Shown here: piece by piece, positions 6,859 to 14,489 of the stretch
Layout of the letters: each line of letters starts with the position of its first letter
How positions within the stretch are numbered: position 1 is the stretch's first letter
Source: a virus
Virus record (IMG/VR): IMGVR_UViG_3300017756_003603
Location: 1 to 26,068 of that record
DNA length: 26,068 nucleotides
Strand: one strand, 5' to 3'
The notes under the pieces: model-generated
Databases searched by the model: none
Seen by the model: only the letters and a program-made list of their open reading frames with translations
Told to the model about the DNA's origin: nothing
Translations under genes and position numbers: made by a program

Positions 6859-7212
6859 ATGGCAGAAGAAACCATCTATTTAAATGAAGTGCTGGAGATC
6901 ATGCGCACACCCAACTCAGAGGGTCGCGCAGTTAAATTTGATATTTCTGTTCGTACGCTTAATAAGAATTCTAAGACCGGCGGAAGGTTAGATGAGTATA
7001 AACAGGCAAAACTGGTAATGCACGAAAAAGGCCTGGATCCTAACAGCATTTATGCCCTGCAGAATTTTAAACCTTCCAAAGTCCAAAAAGAAAAAAAGAA
7101 CCCGCAGCACTTCGATAATAAGACCCGGAATATTCGCCTGGAGAATGGAGATATAAAAAAGATCCAAATCAAATACATCATCACCTTCAACGGTAAAACA
7201 GTAATCTATTAA
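6859..7212 (+). CDS. Small protein leading the portal operon
   Basis: This 117-residue protein begins MAEETIYLNEVLEIM. It is mixed alpha/beta and basic in the middle (KPSKVQKEKKNPQ) and ends in a beta-rich stretch (IKYIITFNGKTVIY). A longer frame is open upstream, but it would start inside the opposite terS gene and run through both promoters, so I choose the ATG at 6859, which also lies exactly 40 bases from the TGTCC element. The stop overlaps the portal ATG by one base (TAATG), so the two are translated together. The function is unknown; the position suggests a structural or assembly role at the head vertex. Confidence 0.75.
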   Translation: MAEETIYLNEVLEIMRTPNSEGRAVKFDISVRTLNKNSKTGGRLDEYKQAKLVMHEKGLDPNSIYALQNFKPSKVQKEKKNPQHFDNKTRNIRLENGDIKKIQIKYIITFNGKTVIY

Positions 7213-8549
7213 TGAGCTCAGTATATTATAACGATCATTTTTCAGTCGGTATGGGTAAGGTTTCGGCCGTTACATTTTCCGACTCGAAAGAAAAGCACAG
7301 CACTATTAATCCGGAAGAAACCGGAAGCTCTAAAATAGCCCCTTGGGGAGAGGATAATCGGTACCCGCAAAACTTTATGTCCACTTTAAAAAAGAATGGC
7401 GCCGGTGGATCCAGTTACCGATTCCTAAAAGCCGCCCATTATGGCCAGGGATTTCAAATTTTCCGTGAAGACACTTCAAAGGATGGAAAGCGAGACCGTA
7501 AAATTATCCCGATTAAGAGCCTTACAGATATCAACGCATTCCACAGAAAGTGTAAAATTGATAGGTTTTTTACTGAGATCATTGCAGATCTGGAAACCTT
7601 TAACCTGGCTTTCCCTGAGTTTATCCTTTCTAATGACTATAACAAGGTGGTTTCCATTAAGCGAATGCAAACCGCAAAAATGCGCTATGAGCGTATTAAT
7701 CCAAAATCCGGGTTAATCGAGAATGCCTACTTCTGCCACAATTGGCAAAGTGGTACATCTGTAGATAGTGAATTTGTTCAAAAAATACCGGTTGTAGATA
7801 GTTATTTCGGGGCAGAACAAATCAAGGAATACTGTAAGGCAAAGAAGATGCATAAGTTTACGATGCCGATTTTTTACCCGCTCATCGACGAAACTTATTA
7901 CCCCGAACCTGATCACCACTCGGTGTATAGGAACGGCTGGATGGACGTGGTAAATGCTATTCCAGATTACAAGAAAGCCTATTCCAAGAACCAGTTAAAT
8001 ATCAAGTACCTGGTTAAAGTTAGTGAAGAATACTTTCTGCGCACCTACGAAGAGGACTGGAAAAAATTCACTCCGGAAAAGAAGAAAGAAATTAGAACGC
8101 AGCTTACTGAAGCGATTGATGAACACCTTTCAGGAAATAAAAATGCCGGTAAATCAATCCAGGTTACAAGATTTAAAGACCGGAATACTGGTGATTGGGA
8201 AGACGGGATCACTATTGAAGAAATCGGTACAAAAAACAATGGTGAAGGCGCTGGCATTCTCGATGCCTCTGCCGGGAACCAGGAGATTATGAGTGCTATT
8301 GGAACCGATCCCAATTTGATGGGCGCCGGAATACCAGGTAACAAATTAGGCGATAGCGGTGGCAGCAATAAGCGTGAAGCTTTCTCCATCTTAAATGCCC
8401 TATTCAAAACCAAGCGGGAAACCACACTTGAGCCCTGGAGAATATTACGCGATTATAACGGTTGGGATGAGAACCTGGAGGGCGATTTTGCAGTAACAAA
8501 TCTCACTACACTCGATAAAAACCCAACCGGAACCCAAAACGAATTTTAA
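7212..8549 (+). CDS. Probable portal protein
   Basis: This 445-residue protein has the size and features of a phage portal, the dodecameric ring at the head vertex through which DNA enters. The N-terminal part contains WGEDNRYPQNF and a glycine-rich GAGGSSYRFLKAAHYGQG turn. The C-terminal part has SAIGTDPNLMGAGIPGNK followed by a glycine/serine loop and KREAFSILNALFKTKRE (about residues 355-400), resembling the helical stem and crown boundary of HK97-type portals, where a similar target-selection segment occurs. There is no catalytic motif, so the call rests on length, this C-terminal pattern and position after the terminase block. It starts by 1-base overlap with the previous gene. Confidence 0.7.
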   Translation: MSSVYYNDHFSVGMGKVSAVTFSDSKEKHSTINPEETGSSKIAPWGEDNRYPQNFMSTLKKNGAGGSSYRFLKAAHYGQGFQIFREDTSKDGKRDRKIIPIKSLTDINAFHRKCKIDRFFTEIIADLETFNLAFPEFILSNDYNKVVSIKRMQTAKMRYERINPKSGLIENAYFCHNWQSGTSVDSEFVQKIPVVDSYFGAEQIKEYCKAKKMHKFTMPIFYPLIDETYYPEPDHHSVYRNGWMDVVNAIPDYKKAYSKNQLNIKYLVKVSEEYFLRTYEEDWKKFTPEKKKEIRTQLTEAIDEHLSGNKNAGKSIQVTRFKDRNTGDWEDGITIEEIGTKNNGEGAGILDASAGNQEIMSAIGTDPNLMGAGIPGNKLGDSGGSNKREAFSILNALFKTKRETTLEPWRILRDYNGWDENLEGDFAVTNLTTLDKNPTGTQNEF

Positions 8550-8550
8550 G

Positions 8551-8727
8551 ATGAAAAAACTGAAACATTTCATTATTACAGTACTTCTAGCTTACCTATT
8601 AACAGCATTATGGTTGGGCTATTTCCCCTCAATAATCATCTCAATAATCGCAATTTTTATTATGGAAATTGTGGTCTGGTCCTTACATCTTTTGGTGCAG
8701 TTTATCTTAAAACGTAGGAAGAAATGA
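8551..8727 (+). CDS. Small two-helix membrane protein, 58 residues
   Basis: A short frame starts with ATG at 8551, one base after the portal stop, and ends with TGA at 8725-8727, overlapping the next ATG by four bases (ATGA). The product begins MKKLKHFIITVLLAYLL and has two hydrophobic segments (about residues 7-23 and 26-50) with a basic C-terminal tail (LKRRKK). It is therefore an inner-membrane protein with both ends probably in the cytoplasm. Tight coupling on both sides supports real coding. A holin-like role is possible from topology, but the gene sits among head genes rather than in the lysis region. Confidence 0.7.
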   Translation: MKKLKHFIITVLLAYLLTALWLGYFPSIIISIIAIFIMEIVVWSLHLLVQFILKRRKK

Positions 8728-9665
8728 AGACTTTAGTTCAAACCATAGAAACCTTTAAGCAGTTTGTAACCGTTCAATTTAATTTTGAATTCGAAGCTGT
8801 GTCTCCATATATCAAAAAACAGGAGCGCAAACACATCCAGTCTGTTATTGGGCGGGAGCTATATAAAGAATGGGGTGAAACGCCTCCGGAAGAAGGAATT
8901 CAAAAAGAAGTTTTTGAGTTGCTTCAGGAAGCCTCCTCACACCTGGCATTACTTTCTTACACCAAGGTTGGGATTATTTCAATCTCCCAGTCCGGGTTTC
9001 TTATTTCTACTGCTCAAGATGCCAAGCCGGCCGAATGGTGGCAAATTAAGGATCTGCGGGTAGAACTTCTTAAATCTGGTACCGAGGCCATAGACGAGGC
9101 CCTCGAGCTAATGGAATCTGAACCCGAAAGCTTCCAGAAATGGACAGCTTCAGATAAGTATACTGTTTTCAAGGAACTGTTTACAATACAGACCAAACAC
9201 TTTCAACAATATTTTAATATCAACAAAAGCCGTCTCACCTTCCTCGCCTTACGCCCGCACCTACTTAAAGTGGAAACTAAGTACTTCAAAGGTTTGTTGG
9301 GAGCTGAGACGCTTTTACAAATCAAAGAAGCCGGATCTCCGGAAGCAAAAGAAGCCCTGGAACTTTGCCGGGCTGCGCAGGTTCCGTTTTGCGTTGCAGA
9401 AGTGGCCAGCGAAGGAATTTTTGAATTAAATGCCGGCGGGCTCTTTACCTCTTACGATGAAATTCCCGGACAGAAAAAAACCAAAGCAGATCTCCTGGAA
9501 CTCGAGCGACTTAAATCTGCTAAAACGGTAGAAGGAAACGAGCAGCTGAAAGAGCTTCTTGATTACTTAAGAGAATATCCTGCAGTTTTTGTGGATTTTG
9601 CCGAAAAGGAAAAAGCCCAAACCCAATCTACCGCAGTGAACACTAACTCGATTCTAAGTTTCTAA
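8724..9665 (+). CDS. Probable head completion or connector protein
   Basis: This 313-residue protein begins MKTLVQTIETFKQFVTVQFNF and is largely helical. The first part (residues about 25-110) includes ERKHIQSVIGRELYKEW, and the C-terminal part contains two further helical repeats (EALELCRAAQVPFCVAEVAS and LLELERLKSAK). I recall a family of this length and layout in Bacteroidota phages (possibly DUF6712) located just after the portal gene, which would fit a head-tail connector or completion protein. I cannot verify the match. It overlaps the small membrane gene by four bases and is followed two bases later by the tail fibre gene. Confidence 0.6.
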   Translation: MKTLVQTIETFKQFVTVQFNFEFEAVSPYIKKQERKHIQSVIGRELYKEWGETPPEEGIQKEVFELLQEASSHLALLSYTKVGIISISQSGFLISTAQDAKPAEWWQIKDLRVELLKSGTEAIDEALELMESEPESFQKWTASDKYTVFKELFTIQTKHFQQYFNINKSRLTFLALRPHLLKVETKYFKGLLGAETLLQIKEAGSPEAKEALELCRAAQVPFCVAEVASEGIFELNAGGLFTSYDEIPGQKKTKADLLELERLKSAKTVEGNEQLKELLDYLREYPAVFVDFAEKEKAQTQSTAVNTNSILSF

Positions 9666-9667
9666 AT

Positions 9668-10870
9668 ATGGCACAGGCACCAAGACCAAGTAATGGTTTT
9701 AAAAATAAGCAGAATGTAAATCCTTCATTAGATAGGAATACAGAAGCCTCCGCTGAAGATTTTCAGGAAGCGGCCAGTCTTTTTGAGTGGTTTGCCGATT
9801 GGGTAGATAACCAGGTGCAACCAGAGAAATTCTATCAGTTCCATACCAGCCTGCCTAATCTCGCTGCTGCGCATCCCAATGCAGAAGAAGATGGTTGGGC
9901 AATTATAGTACCCGATAACGGAAACACACCTTTTGTAGCAACTTTTACCGATGGTGAATGGGTAGCAAGCCAGGTTGAACCACCAGTACAATTTTTTGAT
10001 ACCAAAATAGCAAGGGACCAGGCCGGGGATGGCCAGGAGGGCATTTTTTATATTATTAAAGATGCGAAGCTTATCTCCCTTTGGTACAATAATAAGTACA
10101 ACGATTTTGGTAAAGACGGGAATAACGGACTTGACGCTTATCAGGTAGCCTTAGCTTTTGGTTTTGAAGGAAGCGAGCAGGAATGGCTAGAAAGCCTTAA
10201 AGGGAAATCTGCCTATCAGAGTGCTGTGGATAATGGCTTTGAAGGTACAGAAGCCGAATGGATAGAAAGCCTTGGAGGTATTCCCGGAAAAAGCGCATAC
10301 CAGGTATGGCTAGATGCCGGGAACCAGGGAACAGAAGCAGACTTCTTTTTAAGTATCACAGGACCCGATGGGAAAAGTGTCTATCAAACTTGGTTAGATG
10401 AAGGAAACCAGGGAACCGAAGCTGATTTTCTGGCCAGCCTTGAAGGGGATCCGGGAGATCCTGGAAAAAGTACGTATCAAATCTGGTTAGATGCAGGAAA
10501 CCAGGGAACCGAAGCTGATTTTCTTTTAAGTATAAAAGGAGAACCCGGTGCTGGTTTTGAAAACATACCTGCTGAAGCAAATAAGATCCCGGTGACAGAT
10601 GGGGAAGGTGGGATTAATTGGGAAGAGAAGTCTTCCGACCCTGGAACCGGTGGTAGTGGAATGGGAAATATAGACTTCGGACTTACCGGAGCTATTGATG
10701 GTACAAATAAAGTTTTCCAAACTTCAGCTGAATTCCCAGCAGGAAAAGTATTGATCTTTTTGAACGGGATTGCGCAGACTTTAGGTGATGATTACACTGA
10801 AAGCACAACGCAAATAATTGAATTTATTGAAGCTCCTCACCAGGGCGATAAACTTATAGCAGTTTACTAA
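9668..10870 (+). CDS. Tail fibre protein with about five GKSxYQxWLDxGNQGTEADFL repeats
   Basis: The 400-residue product has an N-terminal domain (1-150), a repeat region (about 154-296) and a C-terminal beta domain (about 333-400). The repeat region holds five copies of a 28-31 residue unit in which a G-K-S-x-Y-Q start, an aromatic/acidic middle and a G-T-E-A-[DE] end recur, joined by collagen-like GxxG linkers such as GDPGDPGK. Such units are common in fibres of dsDNA phages and form elongated trimers. The C-terminal domain (GTNKVFQTSAEFP, then VLIFLNGIAQTLGDDYT) is a widespread tail/fibre module. It sits directly upstream of the putative receptor-binding protein, so it probably carries or positions that protein. 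Confidence 0.8.
   Translation: MAQAPRPSNGFKNKQNVNPSLDRNTEASAEDFQEAASLFEWFADWVDNQVQPEKFYQFHTSLPNLAAAHPNAEEDGWAIIVPDNGNTPFVATFTDGEWVASQVEPPVQFFDTKIARDQAGDGQEGIFYIIKDAKLISLWYNNKYNDFGKDGNNGLDAYQVALAFGFEGSEQEWLESLKGKSAYQSAVDNGFEGTEAEWIESLGGIPGKSAYQVWLDAGNQGTEADFFLSITGPDGKSVYQTWLDEGNQGTEADFLASLEGDPGDPGKSTYQIWLDAGNQGTEADFLLSIKGEPGAGFENIPAEANKIPVTDGEGGINWEEKSSDPGTGGSGMGNIDFGLTGAIDGTNKVFQTSAEFPAGKVLIFLNGIAQTLGDDYTESTTQIIEFIEAPHQGDKLIAVY
10128..10550 (+). repeat. Imperfect tandem repeats inside the tail fibre gene
   Basis: About five units of 84-93 bp encode the GKS-Y-Q...GTEAD repeats. The last three units share long identical stretches, for example GGAAACCAGGGAACCGAAGC near 10403 and 10496. The first two are more diverged, so the array has probably grown towards its 3' side. 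Confidence 0.85.
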
Positions 10871-10871
10871 T

Positions 10872-11705
10872 ATGGCACTAACAAGAGTAAGAGCAGGGCA
10901 AATAATAGGGCTAACAAATAATTTTGCTCCAATTTTAAGACAATTAATTCCTAATAGTCATTTACCCAACGTAACAGGGAATATTAGGCTTATAGGAAGT
11001 TTTTTCACTCCTACTATGACGGTAGAAATTGAAGATCAAACAATTAATTATATAACATTTGTGAACGATAATGAAGTTCTGGTAAATGTAACCACTTCTT
11101 CAAATGAAGGATATTTTAATGTAATTCTGAATAATGGAATATCCGTTACGTACACGAATGCACTTTTGCTTGTGTTAGGAGATGTTTTTTCTCCTGAATC
11201 TCCAGAAGATTGGAATAATGCAACTCCTAAATTAGTTTTTCAGTCCGGCGCTGTTAAAATAGGGGAATATGGAATAAATCAAAGTGCATATTGGAATAAA
11301 ATATTTGATTATACAAAGGATTTTTCATTTAGATTCAGTATAGAAAAATCATCTTTAGGAGATCCAAATGCAGCAGGTTATAAAGATTTAGTATCCTTAC
11401 AAACTGTTTCCAATAATACAGAATTATTTCGGTGGCGTTATGAGTACTCTGGCAGTCATTCCCGCTTAATTCCGTACGGAGATTCAATAGGTTATTTGGA
11501 TTTCAGGCATCCCTATGAAACATTTTGGGAATTAGCTCCAAACACTACTTTTGAATTCAGATTTTTAGATGGATTTATGTCTGTATATATAGATAACACT
11601 CTAAAAAGATCATTTTCTACGGAAGTTAATGATGATCTACAAGTTCAAATATTCCTATCAATATTCGATTTGACCAATATTAAATATATCGAACTAGCAA
11701 CTTAA
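10872..11705 (+). CDS. Putative receptor-binding tail protein with TIG-like and lectin-like domains
   Basis: This 277-residue protein starts one base after the fibre stop. Residues about 30-100 look like an IPT/TIG-type immunoglobulin fold (NVTGNIRLIGSFFTPTMTVEI). Residues about 105-277 are all beta and carry the features of a concanavalin A-like or LamG-like jelly roll (FDYTKDFSFRFSIEK, FEFRFLDGFMSVYIDNTLKR). This suggests glycan binding at the host surface. The gene is clearly richer in A and T than the genes around it, as expected for a recently exchanged host-range gene. Both domain calls come from pattern recognition and are uncertain in detail. Confidence 0.6.
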   Translation: MALTRVRAGQIIGLTNNFAPILRQLIPNSHLPNVTGNIRLIGSFFTPTMTVEIEDQTINYITFVNDNEVLVNVTTSSNEGYFNVILNNGISVTYTNALLLVLGDVFSPESPEDWNNATPKLVFQSGAVKIGEYGINQSAYWNKIFDYTKDFSFRFSIEKSSLGDPNAAGYKDLVSLQTVSNNTELFRWRYEYSGSHSRLIPYGDSIGYLDFRHPYETFWELAPNTTFEFRFLDGFMSVYIDNTLKRSFSTEVNDDLQVQIFLSIFDLTNIKYIELAT

Positions 11706-11711
11706 AAAATT

Positions 11712-12254
11712 ATGAAATTAATACCAATTACAGGTAAATACATTTCTCCATTACTTAACCAGGGAACTTTTGAAAATGTAGCCATAGAAGATCGTGAGAT
11801 CATTGTACGCAGGAAAGAGAATTTTCTTTCCGTAAAGTTTGTCCTGTTTTACATTAAAGAGGGCAAAGAAATTATTATTGGTGCCAAAACGGTAGAATTT
11901 ATAGGCTTGGAAAGTGATTATGCCAATAGCACTAATCAAACTACCTTCTTTAAATATCCCAATCCCGCATTTGTTTCATTTGAAGAAACTCCAGAGGAAG
12001 TTGAGTTTTTCGGGAATATTCCATTAATGCAGTATCTCGAAGAAAATAATGGTGTAATGCCTGAAGGTGCAATAATTACTGAATACGGCTTCCCAACTTA
12101 TGAAGCGGTTTTAGATTATTTTGAAGGCGGTACGCTTCAATCCCCAGAGATCAATATTAATGATCCGCTTGCCGTTGGTTTTCTTCTTAACAAGCTTTCC
12201 ATAAACGGTGAAGTAGTAGGCAAGCAATTTAAGTTTGAAGAAAGTCAGCCCTAA
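11712..12254 (+). CDS. Tail-associated protein of unknown function
   Basis: The 180-residue product begins MKLIPITGKYISPLLNQG. The first half (1-95) is beta-rich (VKFVLFYIKEGKEIIIGAKTVEFIG) and the second half is acidic and mixed. No signal peptide or membrane segment is visible. It follows the putative receptor-binding gene by six bases and ends the portal-to-fibre operon, since the next promoter motif starts six bases after its stop. It could be a fibre assembly chaperone or a minor virion protein; no family is recognised. Confidence 0.65.
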   Translation: MKLIPITGKYISPLLNQGTFENVAIEDREIIVRRKENFLSVKFVLFYIKEGKEIIIGAKTVEFIGLESDYANSTNQTTFFKYPNPAFVSFEETPEEVEFFGNIPLMQYLEENNGVMPEGAIITEYGFPTYEAVLDYFEGGTLQSPEININDPLAVGFLLNKLSINGEVVGKQFKFEESQP

Positions 12255-12260
12255 TTCTCC

Positions 12261-12300
12261 TGTCCTTTTTTTAAAACCTCTCAATCAGGACTTTTGATTT
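12261..12300 (+). promoter_or_regulatory. TGTCC-type phage promoter before the lysis region
   Basis: TGTCCTTTTTTT starts at 12261, and GGACTTTTGA occupies offsets 27-36 (12288-12297), the same ten bases at the same offset as in the promoter at 1299. The predicted start is near 12301, leaving about a 21-base leader before the ATG at 12322. Confidence 0.6.
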
Positions 12301-12319
12301 CAACATTAAAAGTCCTGAT
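12284..12319. promoter_or_regulatory. Perfect 12-bp inverted repeat overlapping the promoter before 12322
   Basis: ATCAGGACTTTT (12284-12295) and AAAAGTCCTGAT (12308-12319) are perfect reverse complements with a 12-base spacer. The left arm contains the -7-like box and the right arm ends two bases before the start codon. Because transcription should begin between the arms, this is more likely a DNA operator than an RNA hairpin. Confidence 0.7.
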
Positions 12320-12321
12320 CA

Positions 12322-12852
12322 ATGAAATCAAAATTATCCTCCCTGCTTTCCTGGACAAAGGAAGCTTTTCAAAACATCGCCGGTCTTATAGGATCCCTTT
12401 TCCTAAACCTGCTGGCAATTATTCTATTTGTTGTTTGCTTTTTCCCGGCAATTATCTGGAAGGTTGTGGCCTCCATTGGTCAGAAAAAAAGAAAGATTCG
12501 GGATATCCTTACCGGTACCACTAAATTCTTCGTTGGGATTGCTATTGCATTAGACCAGGTGGGCAATGTTGCTTTTGGAGGTTTCTTTAACTGGCTATTT
12601 CTCAAGGATCCTGTCACCTTTCCTTTTGGAAATACCCACGAAACAGTAAGCGAAGTCCTGGGCTGGAACCAGACTGTCGACAACCTTAATCGCAAAGGGA
12701 AACTTATGGTCTCCATTCTAAATGTAATAGAAAAAGATCACTGCCTTAAAGCTATGACTTCGGGATTATTTGATGCTAAATACAAAGTCTCAGCCTTTAA
12801 GGAGATCGAGACCATTAATGATCGTAAGGCTTTTATAGAAAAATATTCTTAA
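12322..12852 (+). CDS. Membrane-associated phage protein
   Basis: This 176-residue protein has a basic N-terminus, one long or two short membrane segments (about residues 18-50), a basic loop (GQKKRKIRD), a second hydrophobic stretch (about 68-95, with ALDQVGNVAFGG) and a soluble C-terminal part with a conserved-looking VIEKDHCLKAM. The ALDQ...GG followed by ETVS pattern resembles small proteins that I recall from many tailed phages, none with a settled function. It is the first gene after the 12261 promoter and is followed by secreted and lysis genes, so a role at the cell membrane late in infection is reasonable but inferred. Confidence 0.7.
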   Translation: MKSKLSSLLSWTKEAFQNIAGLIGSLFLNLLAIILFVVCFFPAIIWKVVASIGQKKRKIRDILTGTTKFFVGIAIALDQVGNVAFGGFFNWLFLKDPVTFPFGNTHETVSEVLGWNQTVDNLNRKGKLMVSILNVIEKDHCLKAMTSGLFDAKYKVSAFKEIETINDRKAFIEKYS

Positions 12853-12886
12853 CAATTTTAATTATTAATCCATTCAAATCTAAATC

Positions 12887-13468
12887 ATGAAAAAATTATT
12901 TTCAATCTTAATCATTTCCCTGGTCGCACTCTCTAGTTATGGCCAAAACCGTTTCAGTGAAAAATTTGCTGATGCAGATCTAGCTTTTAACCTGGAAGAA
13001 AACAAGTACCAGGAAGCCGCTACTACAGCCGCTATTATCACAGACGCACAACCTGAAGTTATAGCCTTTGAAAAAGAGCTAATCAAAGATTTTCAGGAAC
13101 TAGAAAATAATCTTGTGCCGCTTTCAGAACCTCAAATTGATACAATAACCACAAACTTTAGAGTAGTAGATCTCTCCGGAGATTCCGCTAAAATTATGAC
13201 CTCTCACGGTGGTAGATTTTATGTTGCATCTGCAACTCCAGAGCTAAATCCCTTCGGTTATGTTCTCGAGGTGGAACGGGAATTCACAATTGCTATAGAA
13301 GTAGATAAGAATCTCATCTATCAAAAACAAACCAGGGGACAAACCGGAATCGTACCTGCTAGAATAATTTGGCTTACTGTTTCTCCAGATCAACTTAAAC
13401 GAGACCAGCTCCAAATTAAAAGATACCTGGAAGAAGAACCCGGCTACGATCGTAGCCCTAGGTACTAA
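12887..13468 (+). CDS. Exported protein with a Sec signal peptide
   Basis: The 193-residue product begins with a textbook signal peptide (MKKLFSILIISLVALSSYGQ) with a likely cleavage site after residue 19. The mature part is acidic and mixed alpha/beta, with the segment FRVVDLSGDSAKIMTSHGG in the middle and a basic, proline-containing C-terminus. There is no lipobox cysteine. It sits between a membrane protein and the lysis genes, so the mature protein should act in the periplasm of the infected cell or lysogen, perhaps in lysis control or superinfection exclusion; that is inference. I do not recognise the family. The leader is AT-rich and has no Shine-Dalgarno sequence. Confidence 0.7.
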   Translation: MKKLFSILIISLVALSSYGQNRFSEKFADADLAFNLEENKYQEAATTAAIITDAQPEVIAFEKELIKDFQELENNLVPLSEPQIDTITTNFRVVDLSGDSAKIMTSHGGRFYVASATPELNPFGYVLEVEREFTIAIEVDKNLIYQKQTRGQTGIVPARIIWLTVSPDQLKRDQLQIKRYLEEEPGYDRSPRY

Positions 13469-13485
13469 TCTAAACTAAATCTACA

Positions 13486-13848
13486 ATGACCGAATTCCTA
13501 CTTAATAACTGGCAATTTCTTCTAGGCATATTAGGCTCTGTTATAACCTTTCTTACAGGATGGAAACTAAGAACCATCAATGTAAAAAAGGAAGGAGCCT
13601 CTGCACTGGAGAGTATCCAGAAAGTTTATGACACTTTTTCCACACAAACGAACAAAAAGTTCGATGAATTATATGGAGAGATCAAAAGCCTAAAGGAAGA
13701 AAATCTTCAACAGCGTAAATCAATCCGGGAACTCCAACGAGACAACCGAGATCTTCATAAAGAAGTATCTAAACTGATGCAGAAAAACAATGAGCTGCTT
13801 CTCGAGAACCAGAGATTGAAACTTGAAAACACAACCCCGGCACCATGA
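13486..13848 (+). CDS. Membrane-anchored coiled-coil protein of the lysis region, holin or spanin-like candidate
   Basis: This 120-residue protein has one N-terminal membrane segment (about residues 8-26, with WQFLLGILGSVITFLTGW) followed by a basic turn and a long coiled coil (about 62-115) dominated by Glu, Lys, Leu and Gln. It ends by overlapping the endolysin start by four bases, so the two are translationally coupled. A single-span protein directly before the endolysin could be a holin-class or lysis-regulating protein; the coiled coil also recalls the inner-membrane half of a two-component spanin. The downstream protein already looks like a one-piece spanin, so the exact role is open. 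Confidence 0.65.
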   Translation: MTEFLLNNWQFLLGILGSVITFLTGWKLRTINVKKEGASALESIQKVYDTFSTQTNKKFDELYGEIKSLKEENLQQRKSIRELQRDNRDLHKEVSKLMQKNNELLLENQRLKLENTTPAP

Positions 13849-14489
13849 ACCAACTCCAAAAATGGCAAAAAAGCCACGGATTATTAAATGATGGTATTCC
13901 TGGAAAGAAAACCCTGGGAAAAATGAAGTCGGTTTTTTGTCTTACAAATGAGCAGCTTGCCCACTTTATAGGGCAAATGGCTCACGAATCTCAGAACTTT
14001 ACCCGGGAGTTTGAAAACCTGAATTATTCTTGCGAGCGATTGCTCCAGATATTTAGTTACGATTTTGATCGTGACAAGAACCGGATCCTTTCTGCTGAAG
14101 AAAAGGAGATGGCAATGATCATCGCCAGGCAACCTGAGAAGATCGCAAACTTTGTTTACGCAAACCAGGGTGGCAATGGAGATGAATTCTCCGGAGACGG
14201 TTGGAAATTCCGTGGTCGTGGTCCACTACAATTAACCCTTCGAGATAATTATGAGCGCTTTGCTAAATATGCCAAGGATCCGAAGATAGTTTGCAATCCG
14301 GATGTCGTAGTCGAAAAATACTATTTCGATTCTGCATTATGGTTTTTTAAAGTAAACCGTTTGTGGCCAATCTGCACCCAGGTTAATGATGATTCAATTA
14401 AAAAATTAACCAAGAGAATTAACGGCGGTTACAATGGCCTGCAGGACAGAATTGAAAAGACGAACCATTTTTATAGCCTACTCACATGA
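13845..14489 (+). CDS. Endolysin, glycoside hydrolase family 19-like
   Basis: The 214-residue enzyme should cut peptidoglycan glycan strands at the end of infection. It begins with a short segment resembling the end of a peptidoglycan-binding repeat (LQKWQKSHGLLNDGIPGKKT). The catalytic domain follows, with MAHESQNF (candidate acid E48), FENLNYSCERLL (E57 as a candidate second acid) and the substrate-cleft motif GWKFRGRGPLQLT (about 122-134). A segment DRDKNRILSAEE (75-86) fits an EF-hand calcium loop except that the usual glycine is arginine. There is no signal peptide, so it needs a holin for release. It overlaps both neighbours by four bases. Confidence 0.88.
   Translation: MNQLQKWQKSHGLLNDGIPGKKTLGKMKSVFCLTNEQLAHFIGQMAHESQNFTREFENLNYSCERLLQIFSYDFDRDKNRILSAEEKEMAMIIARQPEKIANFVYANQGGNGDEFSGDGWKFRGRGPLQLTLRDNYERFAKYAKDPKIVCNPDVVVEKYYFDSALWFFKVNRLWPICTQVNDDSIKKLTKRINGGYNGLQDRIEKTNHFYSLLT

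Noticed and set aside
10356-10580. Minus-strand frame in the tail fibre gene with a repeated motif
   Set aside because: Its repeats are only the mirror image of the fibre repeats on the coding strand.
12294-12524. Overlapping + strand frame with a TTG start
   Set aside because: It lies in another frame of the clear membrane protein gene at 12322-12852, starts inside the promoter box and has no protein-like composition.
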